This document shows positions 24,561-33,414 of a stretch of 40,973 nt of DNA, piece by piece. The first letter of the stretch is position 1; every line of letters begins with the position of its first letter. The position numbers and the translations under genes were made by a program. Source of the stretch: Comamonadaceae bacterium (lineage in GTDB: Bacteria > Pseudomonadota > Gammaproteobacteria > Burkholderiales > Burkholderiaceae_C); the NCBI GenBank assembly GCA_947455465.1, contig CANGNS010000026.1, positions 1-40,973 of the forward strand. Reading direction: 5' to 3'. Under the pieces are notes generated by a model. The model was not told the DNA's origin and made no database searches. It saw nothing but the letters and a program-made list of their open reading frames with translations.

Positions 24561-26027
24561 TTGAAACCTCCCGAGCGCCCGGCGCGCCCTGTTATTCCCA
24601 TTGCTGTATCCGCTGACACCAGCCCGATCGCGCCCCCTCCGGGTGCCAACGCCGAGTTGGTGTCGCTGTACGCAGCGCACCAAAAAATTTACCCACGCAG
24701 CGTCAGCGGGCTGTTCTCACGGCTGCGCTGGTACACGGTGTTTCTCACGCAACTCTTGTTTTATGGTTTGCCCTGGCTGCCCTGGGGCGACCGGCAAGCG
24801 GTTTTGTTTGACCTGGTGGCGCGGCGTTTTTATATTTTCAAGCTGGTTCTCTACCCGCAGGACTTTATTTACCTGACCGGCTTGCTGGTGATTTGTGCGC
24901 TGTCGCTGTTCTTGTTCACCGCAGTGGCGGGGCGCCTGTGGTGCGGCTACGCCTGCCCACAAACCGTGTACACCGAAATTTTCATGTGGATAGAGCGCCA
25001 AACCGAGGGCGACCGTTCCGCCCACATGCGCCGCGACCAAGGGCCTTGGACGCTTGAGAAATTTGCGCGCAAAGCGGTCAAGCAGCTGTTGTGGATTGGC
25101 GTGGGCCTGTGGACGGGTTTCACCTTTGTCGGCTATTTCACACCGATCCACGTGCTTGCCAGCGAAATCGCGCAATTCTCCCTGGGCTCCTGGGAAGTTT
25201 TTTGGGTGTTTTTTTACGGCTTTGCCACCTACGGCAACGCCGGTTATATGCGCGAGCAAGTGTGCAAGCACATGTGCCCTTATGCGCGTTTTCAAAGCGC
25301 CATGTTCGATAAAGACACCCTGATCGTCAGCTACGACGCAGCCCGTGGCGAGCCGCGGGGCGCACGCTCCAAGAAAGTGGACTTGGCTACATCGGCGCTC
25401 GGCGCTTGCGTCGATTGCAGCCTGTGTGTGCAGGTGTGCCCTACGGGCATAGATATCCGCAATGGCCTGCAGTACGAATGCATCGGTTGCGGCGCCTGCG
25501 CCGACGTCTGCGATGAAGTGATGGACAAAATGCACTACCCGCGCGGCCTGGTGAAGTACTCCACTGAAAACGCCATGCACAACCAATGGGGTGTTGGCGA
25601 CATCGTGCAGCAGGTTTTTCGCCCGCGCGTGATGCTTTACACCACCTTTGTGTGGACCATCATCGCCATTGTGGGCATCAGTTTATTGGCGCGCGCGCCT
25701 TTTAAGGTCGATGTGGAGCGCGACCGCAAGTCGCTGGCCCGCGAGGTGCAAGGCGGCGTGATTGAGAATGTGTTCCGCCTGCAAATCATGAACGTCACCG
25801 AGGCCGAGTTGCGTGTCCACGTGCAGGTCGATGGCCTGCCAGGTCTCAAGGTAGTGACCGATGAAGGCCTCACCGTCGGGCCCGCAGAGTCGCGCTGGTT
25901 TGTGCTGCGCTTGCAATTGCCGCCGGGGCAAACCGCGCCCGGCTCGCACCCCATCCATTTTGAGATTGACGGACAAGACGACACCACCGTTCTCAAAGAA
26001 AAAGCCGTTTTTATTGTTCCCCGTTAA
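24561..26027 (+). CDS. ccoG: CcoG, membrane iron-sulfur protein for cbb3 assembly (copper reductase)
   Basis: 488 residues. CcoG (FixG/RdxA) is a polytopic protein that reduces Cu(II) for cbb3 oxidase assembly. It has the family start AAHQKIYPRSVSGLFSRLRW, about five membrane helices, the CGYACPQTVYTEIFMWIERQ motif, and two 4Fe-4S clusters in CVDCSLCVQVCPTGIDI and CIGCGACADVCDE. The C-terminal immunoglobulin-like periplasmic domain runs from about 370. The only start that keeps the full N-terminus is TTG 24561, since an in-frame TGA lies just upstream and the nearby ATG 24541 is out of frame. No strong ribosome site is visible, so the true start may be a few codons downstream. Confidence 0.94.
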   Translation: MKPPERPARPVIPIAVSADTSPIAPPPGANAELVSLYAAHQKIYPRSVSGLFSRLRWYTVFLTQLLFYGLPWLPWGDRQAVLFDLVARRFYIFKLVLYPQDFIYLTGLLVICALSLFLFTAVAGRLWCGYACPQTVYTEIFMWIERQTEGDRSAHMRRDQGPWTLEKFARKAVKQLLWIGVGLWTGFTFVGYFTPIHVLASEIAQFSLGSWEVFWVFFYGFATYGNAGYMREQVCKHMCPYARFQSAMFDKDTLIVSYDAARGEPRGARSKKVDLATSALGACVDCSLCVQVCPTGIDIRNGLQYECIGCGACADVCDEVMDKMHYPRGLVKYSTENAMHNQWGVGDIVQQVFRPRVMLYTTFVWTIIAIVGISLLARAPFKVDVERDRKSLAREVQGGVIENVFRLQIMNVTEAELRVHVQVDGLPGLKVVTDEGLTVGPAESRWFVLRLQLPPGQTAPGSHPIHFEIDGQDDTTVLKEKAVFIVPR

Positions 26028-26036
26028 GGAGTTTGT

Positions 26037-26306
26037 ATGTCCTCAGCAATCCAATCGGATGATGGTCCCTGGTGGAAGTATGGCCATGTGTGGCTGGTAG
26101 TTTCCGGCCCCCTGGCGGTGGTGCTCGCCAGTTTCTTCACGTTTTATTTGGCCTATGCGGGCATGGACGTGGTGGTAACTGAGGCCGATTTCCGTCCTGG
26201 CGCGCATGCGGTGCAGGCCCAAGGCGCCCAGGCACCTAGCCTGGCGCCTGCATTGATGGCGCGCAACCATGCGGCCACAGGCGTGCAAAACACGCCCAAG
26301 CCCTAG
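26037..26306 (+). CDS. ccoH: CcoH/FixH-like cbb3 assembly protein (short)
   Basis: 89 residues. It begins MSSAIQSDDGPWWKYGHVWLVVSGP, the FixH-type N-terminus with PWWKYGHVWL, and has one membrane helix (VVSGPLAVVLASFFTFYLAY). After MDVVVTEADF the sequence turns Ala/Pro-rich. It is shorter than alphaproteobacterial CcoH (about 150 residues) and lacks most of the periplasmic domain, as seen in several betaproteobacterial cco clusters. CcoH is an assembly and stability factor for cbb3. It starts nine bases after ccoG with AAGGAG upstream and ends nine bases before the convergent fnr gene. Confidence 0.85.
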   Translation: MSSAIQSDDGPWWKYGHVWLVVSGPLAVVLASFFTFYLAYAGMDVVVTEADFRPGAHAVQAQGAQAPSLAPALMARNHAATGVQNTPKP

Positions 26307-26315
26307 GCTGGCCGG

Positions 26316-27116
26316 CTATTCGCAGTCCGGGCGGTTCACTAGATCGCGCAGGGCTTCGCTATTAAGGATGTGCACATGGCGCTGCTTGACCTCGATGAGC
26401 CCGTCCTCTGCAAACTTGGAAAACGCGCGGCTCACCGTTTCGAGTTTGAGGCCCAGGTAGCTGCCAATTTCTTCGCGCGTCATGCGCAGCACCAGCTCCG
26501 ATTGAGAAAACCCTCGTGCATGCAGGCGCTGCACTAGGTTGAGCAAAAAGGCCGCGAGCCGCTCTTCTGCGCGCATGCTGCCTAGCAGCAGCATGACGCC
26601 GTTTTCGCGCACGATTTCGCGGCTCATGATTTTGTGCACATGGCGCTGCATGGACGGAATGTCGTGCGAGAGTTCCTCGATGCGGTCAAAGGGCAGCACA
26701 CAGACCTCCGCGTCCTCCAGCGCCACGGCGTCGCAGGTGTGCCGGTCGTTGACGATGCCGTCCAGGCCCATGACCTCGCCGGCCATCTGAAAACCCGTCA
26801 CCTGGTCGCGCCCGTCTTCGGTGGCCACACAGGTCTTGAAAAAGCCGGTGCGGATGGCATACAGGCTGGTGAATTTTTCGCCGTTATGGAACAGCGCGCC
26901 GCCTTTTTTGACTTTGCGGCGGGTTTCGACCAAGGTGTCGACCTTGTCGAGTTCGTCCTTGCTCAGACCCATGGGCATGCACAGTTCGCGCAGATTGCAG
27001 CTCGAGCAGGCGACTTTGATGCTTTGCGAGTTGATGGCAATCACCTGTCCGCGCAGTGTTGGGCTGGCGCTGGCGGGCGTCGGGCCACTGGGGGTCGGAT
27101 TGCGGGGGTCAAACAT
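26316..27116 (-). CDS. fnr: FNR-type oxygen-sensing transcription regulator
   Basis: 266 residues. The four cluster-ligating cysteines of FNR are present: Cys37, Cys40 and Cys46 in ACSSCNLRELC, and Cys128 in DRHTCDAVAL. The cAMP-receptor-like fold and dimer helix follow, and the helix-turn-helix EEIGSYLGLKLETVSRAFSKF keeps the Glu-x-x-Ser-Arg residues that read the TTGAT half-site. The N-terminus is about 17 residues longer than in E. coli. Under low oxygen the 4Fe-4S form dimerises and binds DNA. An AAAGG ribosome site precedes the ATG. The box at 27163 sits at the class II position for its own promoter, so autoregulation is likely. Four such boxes in this window mark probable targets. Confidence 0.95.
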   Translation of the reverse strand: MFDPRNPTPSGPTPASASPTLRGQVIAINSQSIKVACSSCNLRELCMPMGLSKDELDKVDTLVETRRKVKKGGALFHNGEKFTSLYAIRTGFFKTCVATEDGRDQVTGFQMAGEVMGLDGIVNDRHTCDAVALEDAEVCVLPFDRIEELSHDIPSMQRHVHKIMSREIVRENGVMLLLGSMRAEERLAAFLLNLVQRLHARGFSQSELVLRMTREEIGSYLGLKLETVSRAFSKFAEDGLIEVKQRHVHILNSEALRDLVNRPDCE

Positions 27117-27162
27117 AGTTACCTTTCACAACGAATCTAATTTTTCCTTCGATGCGTATCGC

Positions 27163-27176
27163 TTGATACACGTCAA
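27163..27176. promoter_or_regulatory. FNR box in the divergent fnr-hemN region
   Basis: TTGAT-ACAC-GTCAA. Toward fnr, a start site 41.5 bases away falls near 27128, and TAGATT (27134-27139, minus strand) lies at the -10 position. Toward hemN, the start would be near 27211 with a weaker -10 (CAGTAA, 27201-27206). Both genes can therefore be served by one dimer site. Confidence 0.82.
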
Positions 27177-27233
27177 AAGCATTGGAGCCGGTTTAGGCGA
27201 CAGTAAAGCCATGTTACTCCCTGGTCGCCTGCC

Positions 27234-28622
27234 ATGACTGCTAGCCCGCCTGTTGACGAAGATTTGTTGCGCCGTTTTGATGTGGCGGGACCGCGCTACA
27301 CCTCCTATCCTACCGCCGATCGCTTTATCGAAGCTTTCACCGATGCCGACTATGGCCTGGCTTTGGAGCAGCGCTTTGGCGCCGGCAGCCGGGTTGCGCC
27401 CATGTCGGTATATGTCCATATCCCGTTTTGCGAATCGCTGTGCTACTACTGTGCCTGCAACAAAGTCATTACCAAGCACCACGAGCGCGGCGCGCAGTAC
27501 CTGGGCTATTTGGAGCGCGAAATTGCGCTGCACACCGAGCGCATTGGCAAAGGCCAGCCCGTGGGCCAGTTGCACCTGGGTGGAGGCAGCCCCACCTTCC
27601 TGAGCGATGCCGAGCTAGGCGGCCTGATGGCGCTGCTGCGGGCTAATTTTCGCTTTACGCCTGAGGCAGAAATCTCCATCGAGGTCGACCCGCGCACCGT
27701 GGACGCTAAACGTATTGAAGCGATCGCTGCCATGGGCTTTAACCGCCTGAGCTTTGGCGTCCAGGATTTTGACCCCGCCGTCCAAAAAGCCGTGCACCGG
27801 GTACAGGACACCGAGCAGGTGTTCTCCTTGGTTGCAGCAGCCCGGGCCCAGGGCATGCAATCGGTCAATGTGGACCTGATTTACGGCCTGCCCCAGCAAA
27901 CCCCATCCTCGTTTGACCGCACCTTGGCCGAGCTGGCCCGCCTGCGTCCCGACCGCGTGGCCTTGTACGCCTACGCCCACCTGCCCACGCGCTTTAAGCC
28001 CCAGCGGCGCATCGACGCCTTGCAGCTGCCCGGCGCCGGCCAGAAGGTGACCATGCTGGCACGCTCGCTCCAGGCCATGCAGGAGGCCGGCTATGTGTAC
28101 GTCGGTATGGACCATTTCGCCCTGCCGCAAGACGCGCTGGCCGTGGCCAAACGCCAGGGGCGGCTGCACCGCAATTTCCAGGGCTACAGCACCCAGCCGG
28201 ACTGCGACCTGATCGCCCTGGGCGTCTCTTCTATTGGTAGTGTGGGCCCTACCTATAGCCAAAACCCCAAAACCCTGGACGACTACTACGACCTGATAGA
28301 CCACGGCCGCCTGCCGGTGGTGCGCGGACTGGCCCTGAGCCGCGACGACATCTTGCGCCGCGCCGTCATCATGGCGCTGATGTGCCAAGGTGCGGTGCAC
28401 TTTGAGGCTATTTCCCACGCCTATTTGATCGACTTTGCGCGCTACTTTGCCCTTGAAATGCAGGCGCTGGCGCCCTTGCAAGCGCAGGGCATGGTGGAGG
28501 TGGACGCGGCCGGCATCCAGGTCACCGCCATGGGCTGGTACTTTGTGCGTGCCGTGGCGATGGTGTTTGACCGCAATTTGCAATCGGATATCAACCGCAC
28601 CCGCTTTTCCAAGATCCTCTGA
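27234..28622 (+). CDS. hemN: HemN, oxygen-independent coproporphyrinogen III oxidase
   Basis: 462 residues. HemN is a radical-SAM enzyme that decarboxylates coproporphyrinogen III to protoporphyrinogen IX without oxygen, supplying heme and bacteriochlorophyll under anaerobic conditions. The cluster motif CESLCYYCAC gives Cys66, Cys70 and Cys73. The HemN signature elements are PRYTSYPTADRF near the N-terminus, HLGGGSPTFL, the EVDPRTVD segment and GFNRLSFGVQDFDPAVQKAVHR. The length matches true HemN rather than the shorter HemW. Divergent from fnr with a shared FNR box, it is likely induced at low oxygen. The ATG at 27234 has only a weak ribosome site. Confidence 0.96.
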   Translation: MTASPPVDEDLLRRFDVAGPRYTSYPTADRFIEAFTDADYGLALEQRFGAGSRVAPMSVYVHIPFCESLCYYCACNKVITKHHERGAQYLGYLEREIALHTERIGKGQPVGQLHLGGGSPTFLSDAELGGLMALLRANFRFTPEAEISIEVDPRTVDAKRIEAIAAMGFNRLSFGVQDFDPAVQKAVHRVQDTEQVFSLVAAARAQGMQSVNVDLIYGLPQQTPSSFDRTLAELARLRPDRVALYAYAHLPTRFKPQRRIDALQLPGAGQKVTMLARSLQAMQEAGYVYVGMDHFALPQDALAVAKRQGRLHRNFQGYSTQPDCDLIALGVSSIGSVGPTYSQNPKTLDDYYDLIDHGRLPVVRGLALSRDDILRRAVIMALMCQGAVHFEAISHAYLIDFARYFALEMQALAPLQAQGMVEVDAAGIQVTAMGWYFVRAVAMVFDRNLQSDINRTRFSKIL

Positions 28623-28641
28623 CAGACGCTAGCATCGGCCG

Positions 28642-29367
28642 ATGCCTTCTGTCTTTGTCTCGCTCGCCCCGACCGCACTGTTGATGGGCCTGGTCGGCGG
28701 CCCCCACTGCGTTGCCATGTGCGGCGCTGCCTGCGCGGGCCTGGGCGCAGGCGCAGGCAGCGGCACGCGCGCGGTCCTGGCTTTCCAGGGGGGCCGCATT
28801 GCGGGCTATGCCGGTGCCGGCGCGCTGGCAGCCGCCTCTATGCAAGGCCTAGGTTGGCTGACGGTGCAGTCCGCCGCGCTGCGCCCCCTGTGGACCTTTT
28901 TGCATGTGGGCGCCATGGCTTTGGGCCTGGTGCTGCTGTGGCGTGCCCAGCAGCCGCTGTGGCTCGAGGGCCTGGGCCGCTGGTTGTGGAAAGGCGCGCA
29001 GCGCCTGGGTTTGCGCAGCGGCGCGGCGCCTTGGCTGATCGGCATCTTGTGGGCGCTGCTGCCGTGCGGGCTCTTGTACTCGGCGCTGATGGTGGCGGCA
29101 TTGGCTGGCAGCATCGCTGGCGGGGCTGCTTTGATGGCTTTGTTTGCTCTGGGCACCAGCCTCAGCATGGTGGCAGGGCCGTGGCTGTGGTTGCGAGTGG
29201 CAGGGCGCAAGGCGCCTGGCGTTGTCCAATTCGTCGGCCCACGGGGGCGCGCGCCGGGCGACTGGGGGGTGCGCCTGGCCGGCCTGGCGCTCTGTGCCAG
29301 TGCAGCCTGGGCGCTCTGGATGGGCCTGGTCCACAACACGGCGCCCTGGTGCGTGCCAGGGGCCTGA
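28642..29367 (+). CDS. TauE/SafE-like (COG2836 type) membrane protein linked to cbb3 clusters
   Basis: 241 residues, about six membrane segments. The first helix ends in GLVGGPHCVAMCGAACAG, with His22, Cys23 and Cys27 forming an HC-x3-C element suited to copper or another thiophilic metal. A second conserved element is LLPCGLLYSALMVAALAGS. Proteins of this type are annotated as sulfite exporter TauE/SafE family and recur next to cco genes, so a role in copper handling for oxidase maturation is more likely here than sulfite export. It follows hemN by 19 bases without a clear ribosome site. A small hairpin (29344-29361) in its last codons is followed at once by the repeat at 29369. Confidence 0.8.
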   Translation: MPSVFVSLAPTALLMGLVGGPHCVAMCGAACAGLGAGAGSGTRAVLAFQGGRIAGYAGAGALAAASMQGLGWLTVQSAALRPLWTFLHVGAMALGLVLLWRAQQPLWLEGLGRWLWKGAQRLGLRSGAAPWLIGILWALLPCGLLYSALMVAALAGSIAGGAALMALFALGTSLSMVAGPWLWLRVAGRKAPGVVQFVGPRGRAPGDWGVRLAGLALCASAAWALWMGLVHNTAPWCVPGA

Positions 29368-29368
29368 C

Positions 29369-29386
29369 TGACACTTGAAGCTGTCA
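29369..29386. promoter_or_regulatory. Everted repeat TGACA-N8-TGTCA upstream of bchI
   Basis: TGACA (29369-29373) and TGTCA (29382-29386) are eight bases apart, with one more matching base pair outside (C and G). It starts two bases after the TauE-like stop codon. A weak -35 like element (TTGAAG, 29375-29380) lies inside the spacer. The same motif stands before crtE and bchC. Confidence 0.6.
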
Positions 29387-29512
29387 GAAATTTGGGACGA
29401 AAATATCGCTTCTCGCGTGAATTGGTTAGTATGCGGGCATGGCAACCGTCTTTGTCTGTCTGAAAAACCGCTTTTCTTGGGCACGGATTTCTGCCGGGTT
29501 TCCTCACCTTTT

Positions 29513-30544
29513 ATGCACCACCCCATGGCTTTGACCTTTCCTTTTTCCGCCATCGTCGGCCAGGACGATATGAAACTGGCCATCGTGCTGACCGCTATCG
29601 ACCCGACGATTGGCGGCGTGCTGGTTTTTGGCGACCGGGGCACCGGCAAGTCCACCGCCGTGCGCGCTTTGGCCGCCTTGCTGCCCAAGATGCGCGCCGT
29701 CACCGGCTGCCGGTATGGCTGCGATCCCGACGCCGCCCGCTGCCCCGATTGCCTGGCCGCGGCCGGCCTGAAAGCACGGCCCAGCCAGTTGGTTGGCGTG
29801 CCGGTGGTCGATCTGCCGCTGGGCGCCACTGAAGACCGCGTGGTCGGCGCGCTGGACCTGGAGCGCGCTTTGTCCCAAGGCGTCAAGGCCTTTGAGCCTG
29901 GCCTGCTGGCCCGGGCCAACCGCGGCTATTTGTATATCGATGAAGTCAATTTGCTGGAAGACCATTTGGTGGATTTGCTGATCGACGTGGCCGCCTCGGG
30001 CGAAAACGTGGTCGAGCGCGAGGGCCTGAGCGTGCGCCACCCGGCGCGCTTTGTGCTGATCGGCAGTGGCAACCCGGAAGAGGGCGAATTGCGCCCCCAG
30101 CTGCTGGACCGCTTTGGCCTGTCAGTCGAGGTCAAAACCCCCGGTACCCTGCAAGAGCGCGTGGAGGTGGTCAAGCGCCGCGATGCCTTTGAGCAAGACC
30201 CGCCAGCCTTTACCGAACAATGGAAAAAAGAGGACGACAAAGTGCGCAAAGGCATCGTTGCCGGGCGCAAGCGCCTCGCCCCAGTGCAAATACCCGACAG
30301 CGCCCGCGACTTTGCCGCCAAGCTGTGTATGGCGCTGGGCACCGACGGCCTGCGCGGTGACCTCACCTTGGTGCGCGCCGCCCGCGCCCTGGCTGCTTGG
30401 CAAGGCGACAAAACCATCACGCAAGCCCATTTGCAGCGTGTCGCGCCTGCGGCTTTGCGCCACCGTCTGCGGCGCAATCCGCTGGACGATGCGGGCTCAT
30501 CGACCCGGGTGGAGCGCGCGCTGGCCGAACTGGCCACCGGTTAA
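29513..30544 (+). CDS. bchI: BchI, magnesium chelatase AAA+ subunit I
   Basis: 343 residues from ATG 29513; MALTFPF four codons later is an alternative start, and neither has a strong ribosome site. With BchD and BchH, BchI hydrolyses ATP to insert magnesium into protoporphyrin IX, the first committed step to bacteriochlorophyll. Walker A is GDRGTGKS (40-47), Walker B is GYLYIDEVNLL, sensor 1 is IGSGNPEEGELRPQLLDRFGL, and the tail LRRNPLDDAGSSTRVERAL is typical. The loop after the first strands carries Cys66, Cys70, Cys77 and Cys80 (GCRYGCDPDAARCPDC), a possible small metal-binding knuckle absent from Rhodobacter BchI as I recall it. bchD follows after 33 bases. bchH is not in the window. Confidence 0.96.
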   Translation: MHHPMALTFPFSAIVGQDDMKLAIVLTAIDPTIGGVLVFGDRGTGKSTAVRALAALLPKMRAVTGCRYGCDPDAARCPDCLAAAGLKARPSQLVGVPVVDLPLGATEDRVVGALDLERALSQGVKAFEPGLLARANRGYLYIDEVNLLEDHLVDLLIDVAASGENVVEREGLSVRHPARFVLIGSGNPEEGELRPQLLDRFGLSVEVKTPGTLQERVEVVKRRDAFEQDPPAFTEQWKKEDDKVRKGIVAGRKRLAPVQIPDSARDFAAKLCMALGTDGLRGDLTLVRAARALAAWQGDKTITQAHLQRVAPAALRHRLRRNPLDDAGSSTRVERALAELATG

Positions 30545-30577
30545 CACTTTTAAAACCTTTTTGAAGCGATTTTTGCC

Positions 30578-32386
30578 ATGCAAGGCGACGCTGCCACGAT
30601 AGCTGCCCTGCTGGCCGTGGACCCGGCCGGCCTGGGCGGCGTGGCCTTGCGCGCCCCGGCCTGCGCAGCGCGCGATGAATGGCTGGCTTTGCTGCGCACT
30701 TTGTTACCCGCACACAGCCCTATGCGGCGCGTGCCCCTGAATACCGGCGATACCGCCTTGCTCGGCGGCCTGGACCTGGGCGCCACGCTGCAGGCGGGCC
30801 GCCCGGTGGCTTTGCAAGGCCTCTTGGCGCAGGCCCACGGTGGCGTGCTGCTGCTGGCCATGGCCGAGCGCATGAGCGCCGGTGCGGCGGCGCGTTTTGG
30901 CAGCGTACTGGACAGCGGGCAGGTGCTGCTGCAACGCGATGGGCTGGACCGCGTGCTGCCGGCGCAGGTCGGCCTGGTCGCGCTGGATGAGGGCGCCAGC
31001 GAGGACGAACAATTGCCCACCAGCCTGGCCGAACGCCTGGCCTTTCACCTGCGCTTGGACGCGCAAGGGCAGGGCGAGGACAGCCCGCAGTGGCGCGCTG
31101 AGGAAGTGCAGTCTGCGCGCCAGCGCCTGGGGCAGATACCGATGCCACCTGATGCGGTGCAGGCCCTGTGCGCAGCGGCCATGGCGCTGGGCATTGACTC
31201 TGTGCGTGCCAGCCTGTTTGCCGCCCGCGCGGCCCGCGCTGCAGCCGCGCTGGCTGGCTGCGACACCGTAGAAGAGGAGCACATTGCCGTGGCCGCCCGC
31301 TTGGTGCTGGCGCCACGCGCCACGCGCCTGCCGCCGACGCCAGAGGCGCAAGAAGCGCAGCCGCCGCAAGAAGAAACCGAGCCCCCCGCGCAAGCGCCCG
31401 ACGACGCAGCGGATGCTCCGCCTGACACACCGCCCGACGCGCAAGAAGATGCCCAGGCCGACGCCTCCGACGCGGCCGACCAGCCCGCCCCGGACCCGCA
31501 GGAGCTGGCCGAGCGCGTGCTCGAAGCAGCGCAAGCGGCCATCCCCGCTGGCTTGCTCGCCAGCTTGAAGATCGGCGCCTTGCAGCGCGCCAAAACACCG
31601 ACCTCGGGCAGCGCGGGCGCGCAGCAAAAGAATGCGTTGCGGGGTCGCCCGGTCGGTGCCCGCAAAGGCGAGCCCCGCGCCGGCCAGCGTATCAACGTGC
31701 TGGAAACTTTGCGCGCCGCCGCGCCCTGGCAAAGGCTGCGCAAAAGCAGCTTGCCGCCGGGCCAAGCGCCGCGCATTGTGGTGCGTAAAGAAGATTTTCA
31801 TGTGACGCGCTTTCGCCAACTGGGCCAGACCACCACCGTGTTTGTTGTCGACGCCTCGGGTTCCTCCGCGCTGAACCGGCTGGCCGAAGCCAAGGGTGCG
31901 GTGGAGTTGCTGCTGGCCGATTGTTATGTGCGGCGCGACAGCGTGGCGGTGCTCGCGTTCCGGGGCCAGGCGGCCGAAGTGTTGCTGCCGCCCACCCGTT
32001 CGCTGGCCCGCGCCAAACGCAGCCTGGCGGGTTTGCCTGGCGGTGGCGGCACGCCCTTGGCCACGGCGATAGACGCAGCGGCGGCCTTGGCCACCCAAAT
32101 CCGCCGCAAGGGTGAAACGCCTATCGTGGTGCTGCTCACCGACGGCAAAGCCAATATCGCCCGCGACGGCCGCCCTGGACGGGGGCCTGCTGGGGCCGAC
32201 GCGCTGGCCGCCGCTGCGCAATTGCGCGCTGCGGGCATCAGCACTTTGCTGGTGGACACCTCGCCGCAGCCCCAGGCCATCGCCCAATCCCTGGCGCAGG
32301 CTATGGGCGCGCAGTATGTAGCCCTGCCGTATGCGGGCGCCCAGGCGCTCAATCATGCAGTGCGCGCCGTGGCCGGGCGGGCCTAA
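30578..32386 (+). CDS. bchD: BchD, magnesium chelatase subunit D
   Basis: 602 residues. The N-terminal AAA-like domain (1-240) is degenerate, with no intact Walker A, as normal for BchD. A long acidic, Pro/Ala/Gln-rich hinge (about 250-310) follows. The C-terminal von Willebrand A domain has a full metal-ion-dependent adhesion site: DASGSSALNRLAEAKGAVELL, GGGGTPLATAID and VLLTDGKANIARDG. The KTPTSGSAGAQQKNALRGRPVG stretch before it is a basic linker. BchD docks on a BchI hexamer and bridges to BchH. It is probably co-transcribed with bchI and bchO; the bchO start lies 15 bases beyond its stop. The long antisense frame opposite is a shadow. Confidence 0.95.
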   Translation: MQGDAATIAALLAVDPAGLGGVALRAPACAARDEWLALLRTLLPAHSPMRRVPLNTGDTALLGGLDLGATLQAGRPVALQGLLAQAHGGVLLLAMAERMSAGAAARFGSVLDSGQVLLQRDGLDRVLPAQVGLVALDEGASEDEQLPTSLAERLAFHLRLDAQGQGEDSPQWRAEEVQSARQRLGQIPMPPDAVQALCAAAMALGIDSVRASLFAARAARAAAALAGCDTVEEEHIAVAARLVLAPRATRLPPTPEAQEAQPPQEETEPPAQAPDDAADAPPDTPPDAQEDAQADASDAADQPAPDPQELAERVLEAAQAAIPAGLLASLKIGALQRAKTPTSGSAGAQQKNALRGRPVGARKGEPRAGQRINVLETLRAAAPWQRLRKSSLPPGQAPRIVVRKEDFHVTRFRQLGQTTTVFVVDASGSSALNRLAEAKGAVELLLADCYVRRDSVAVLAFRGQAAEVLLPPTRSLARAKRSLAGLPGGGGTPLATAIDAAAALATQIRRKGETPIVVLLTDGKANIARDGRPGRGPAGADALAAAAQLRAAGISTLLVDTSPQPQAIAQSLAQAMGAQYVALPYAGAQALNHAVRAVAGRA

Positions 32387-32401
32387 GGGGTGCCGCGCAC
32401 C

Positions 32402-33307
32402 ATGGGCACGCGCCACGGATTGGACTGGGAACGCGACGGCGCCCATTGGCCCCTGCGCCCGTATTCGCGCTTCGTGCAAACACCGCTGCTGCGTTGGCAT
32501 GTGCAATACGCGCCCCACGCCGACGCCCTGGCCCCGACGGTGGTTTTGTTGCACGGCACCGGCGCGTCCACGCACTCCTGGCGTGGCGTGTTCCCGCTGC
32601 TGACCGAGCGCTGCAGCGTGCTGGCGCTCGATTTTCCGGGCCATGCGTTTAGTGCCATGCCCGCACCGCAGGACACAGCGTGCTTGTTTTCCTTGCCCGG
32701 CATGGCCGCCGGTGTGGCAGCTTTGCTGGCGCAGATGGGCATCGTGCCCCACACCGTGGTCGGCCATTCGGCGGGTGCGGCCGTGGCCTGCATGCTCTCG
32801 TTGGACGGCCATCTGCAGCCGCAGCGCATTGTTTCGGTAAATGGTGCGCTGGTGCCGCTTGACGGGCTGGCAGGTCAGTTTTTTTCGCCGATGGCCAAGC
32901 TGCTAGCCAAAGCACCCTGGGTGCCTGAGTTGTTTTCCTGGCAGGCGGCGCAGCCGGCCTTCTTGCAGTGGCTGCTCGAAGGCACCGGCTCGCAGCTGGA
33001 CGCGCAAGGGCGAGCGCTTTACCGCCAGCTGATCGCCAACCCCTCGCACGGTGCGGGGGCGCTGGCCATGATGGCGCACTGGGACCTGCATCGCTTTTGG
33101 GGACGTTTGCCCCAGTTGCAGGCGCCGCTGCGTTTGGTCGTGGGGCAGGGCGATTTGATCGTCCCGCCCTCGGTGGCGCAGCGGGCTGCCCAGGCGCTGC
33201 AGCGCCAAACCCCGCCTTCTGTCGTGGTGCTGCCTGGCCTGGGCCACCTGGCCCATGAAGAGCAGCCCCAGCGCTTTGCCGACCTGATCCTGCACTCCCT
33301 GCACTAA
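32402..33307 (+). CDS. bchO: BchO, alpha/beta-hydrolase accessory to magnesium chelatase
   Basis: 301 residues from ATG 32402, which has AAGGGG 11 bases upstream; a GTG at 32390 is a less likely start. Alpha/beta-hydrolase features are VVLLHGTGASTHSW with the oxyanion loop, nucleophile Ser123 in VVGHSAGAAVA, the acid in VVGQGDLIVPP and His in LPGLGHLAHEE. The N-terminal WERDGAHWPLRPYSRFV is typical of BchO. Its exact reaction is unknown; it always accompanies bchI-bchD in purple bacteria. It is the last gene before a 208-bp regulatory region in front of crtE. Confidence 0.93.
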   Translation: MGTRHGLDWERDGAHWPLRPYSRFVQTPLLRWHVQYAPHADALAPTVVLLHGTGASTHSWRGVFPLLTERCSVLALDFPGHAFSAMPAPQDTACLFSLPGMAAGVAALLAQMGIVPHTVVGHSAGAAVACMLSLDGHLQPQRIVSVNGALVPLDGLAGQFFSPMAKLLAKAPWVPELFSWQAAQPAFLQWLLEGTGSQLDAQGRALYRQLIANPSHGAGALAMMAHWDLHRFWGRLPQLQAPLRLVVGQGDLIVPPSVAQRAAQALQRQTPPSVVVLPGLGHLAHEEQPQRFADLILHSLH

Positions 33308-33414
33308 GGCCTTGGGCCTGTTCTGAGGCGTCGCCCGCACGGGCCGCCGGGGCTAAGCCGCGCCTGCCCACCCTTGCACACCCCAAAAAAAGGGCTTGCC
33401 CACGTCAATGCGCG

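Noticed and set aside
30704..32812. 702-residue minus-strand frame over bchD and bchO
   Set aside because: Shadow caused by codon bias; bchD and bchO on the plus strand are recognisable throughout.
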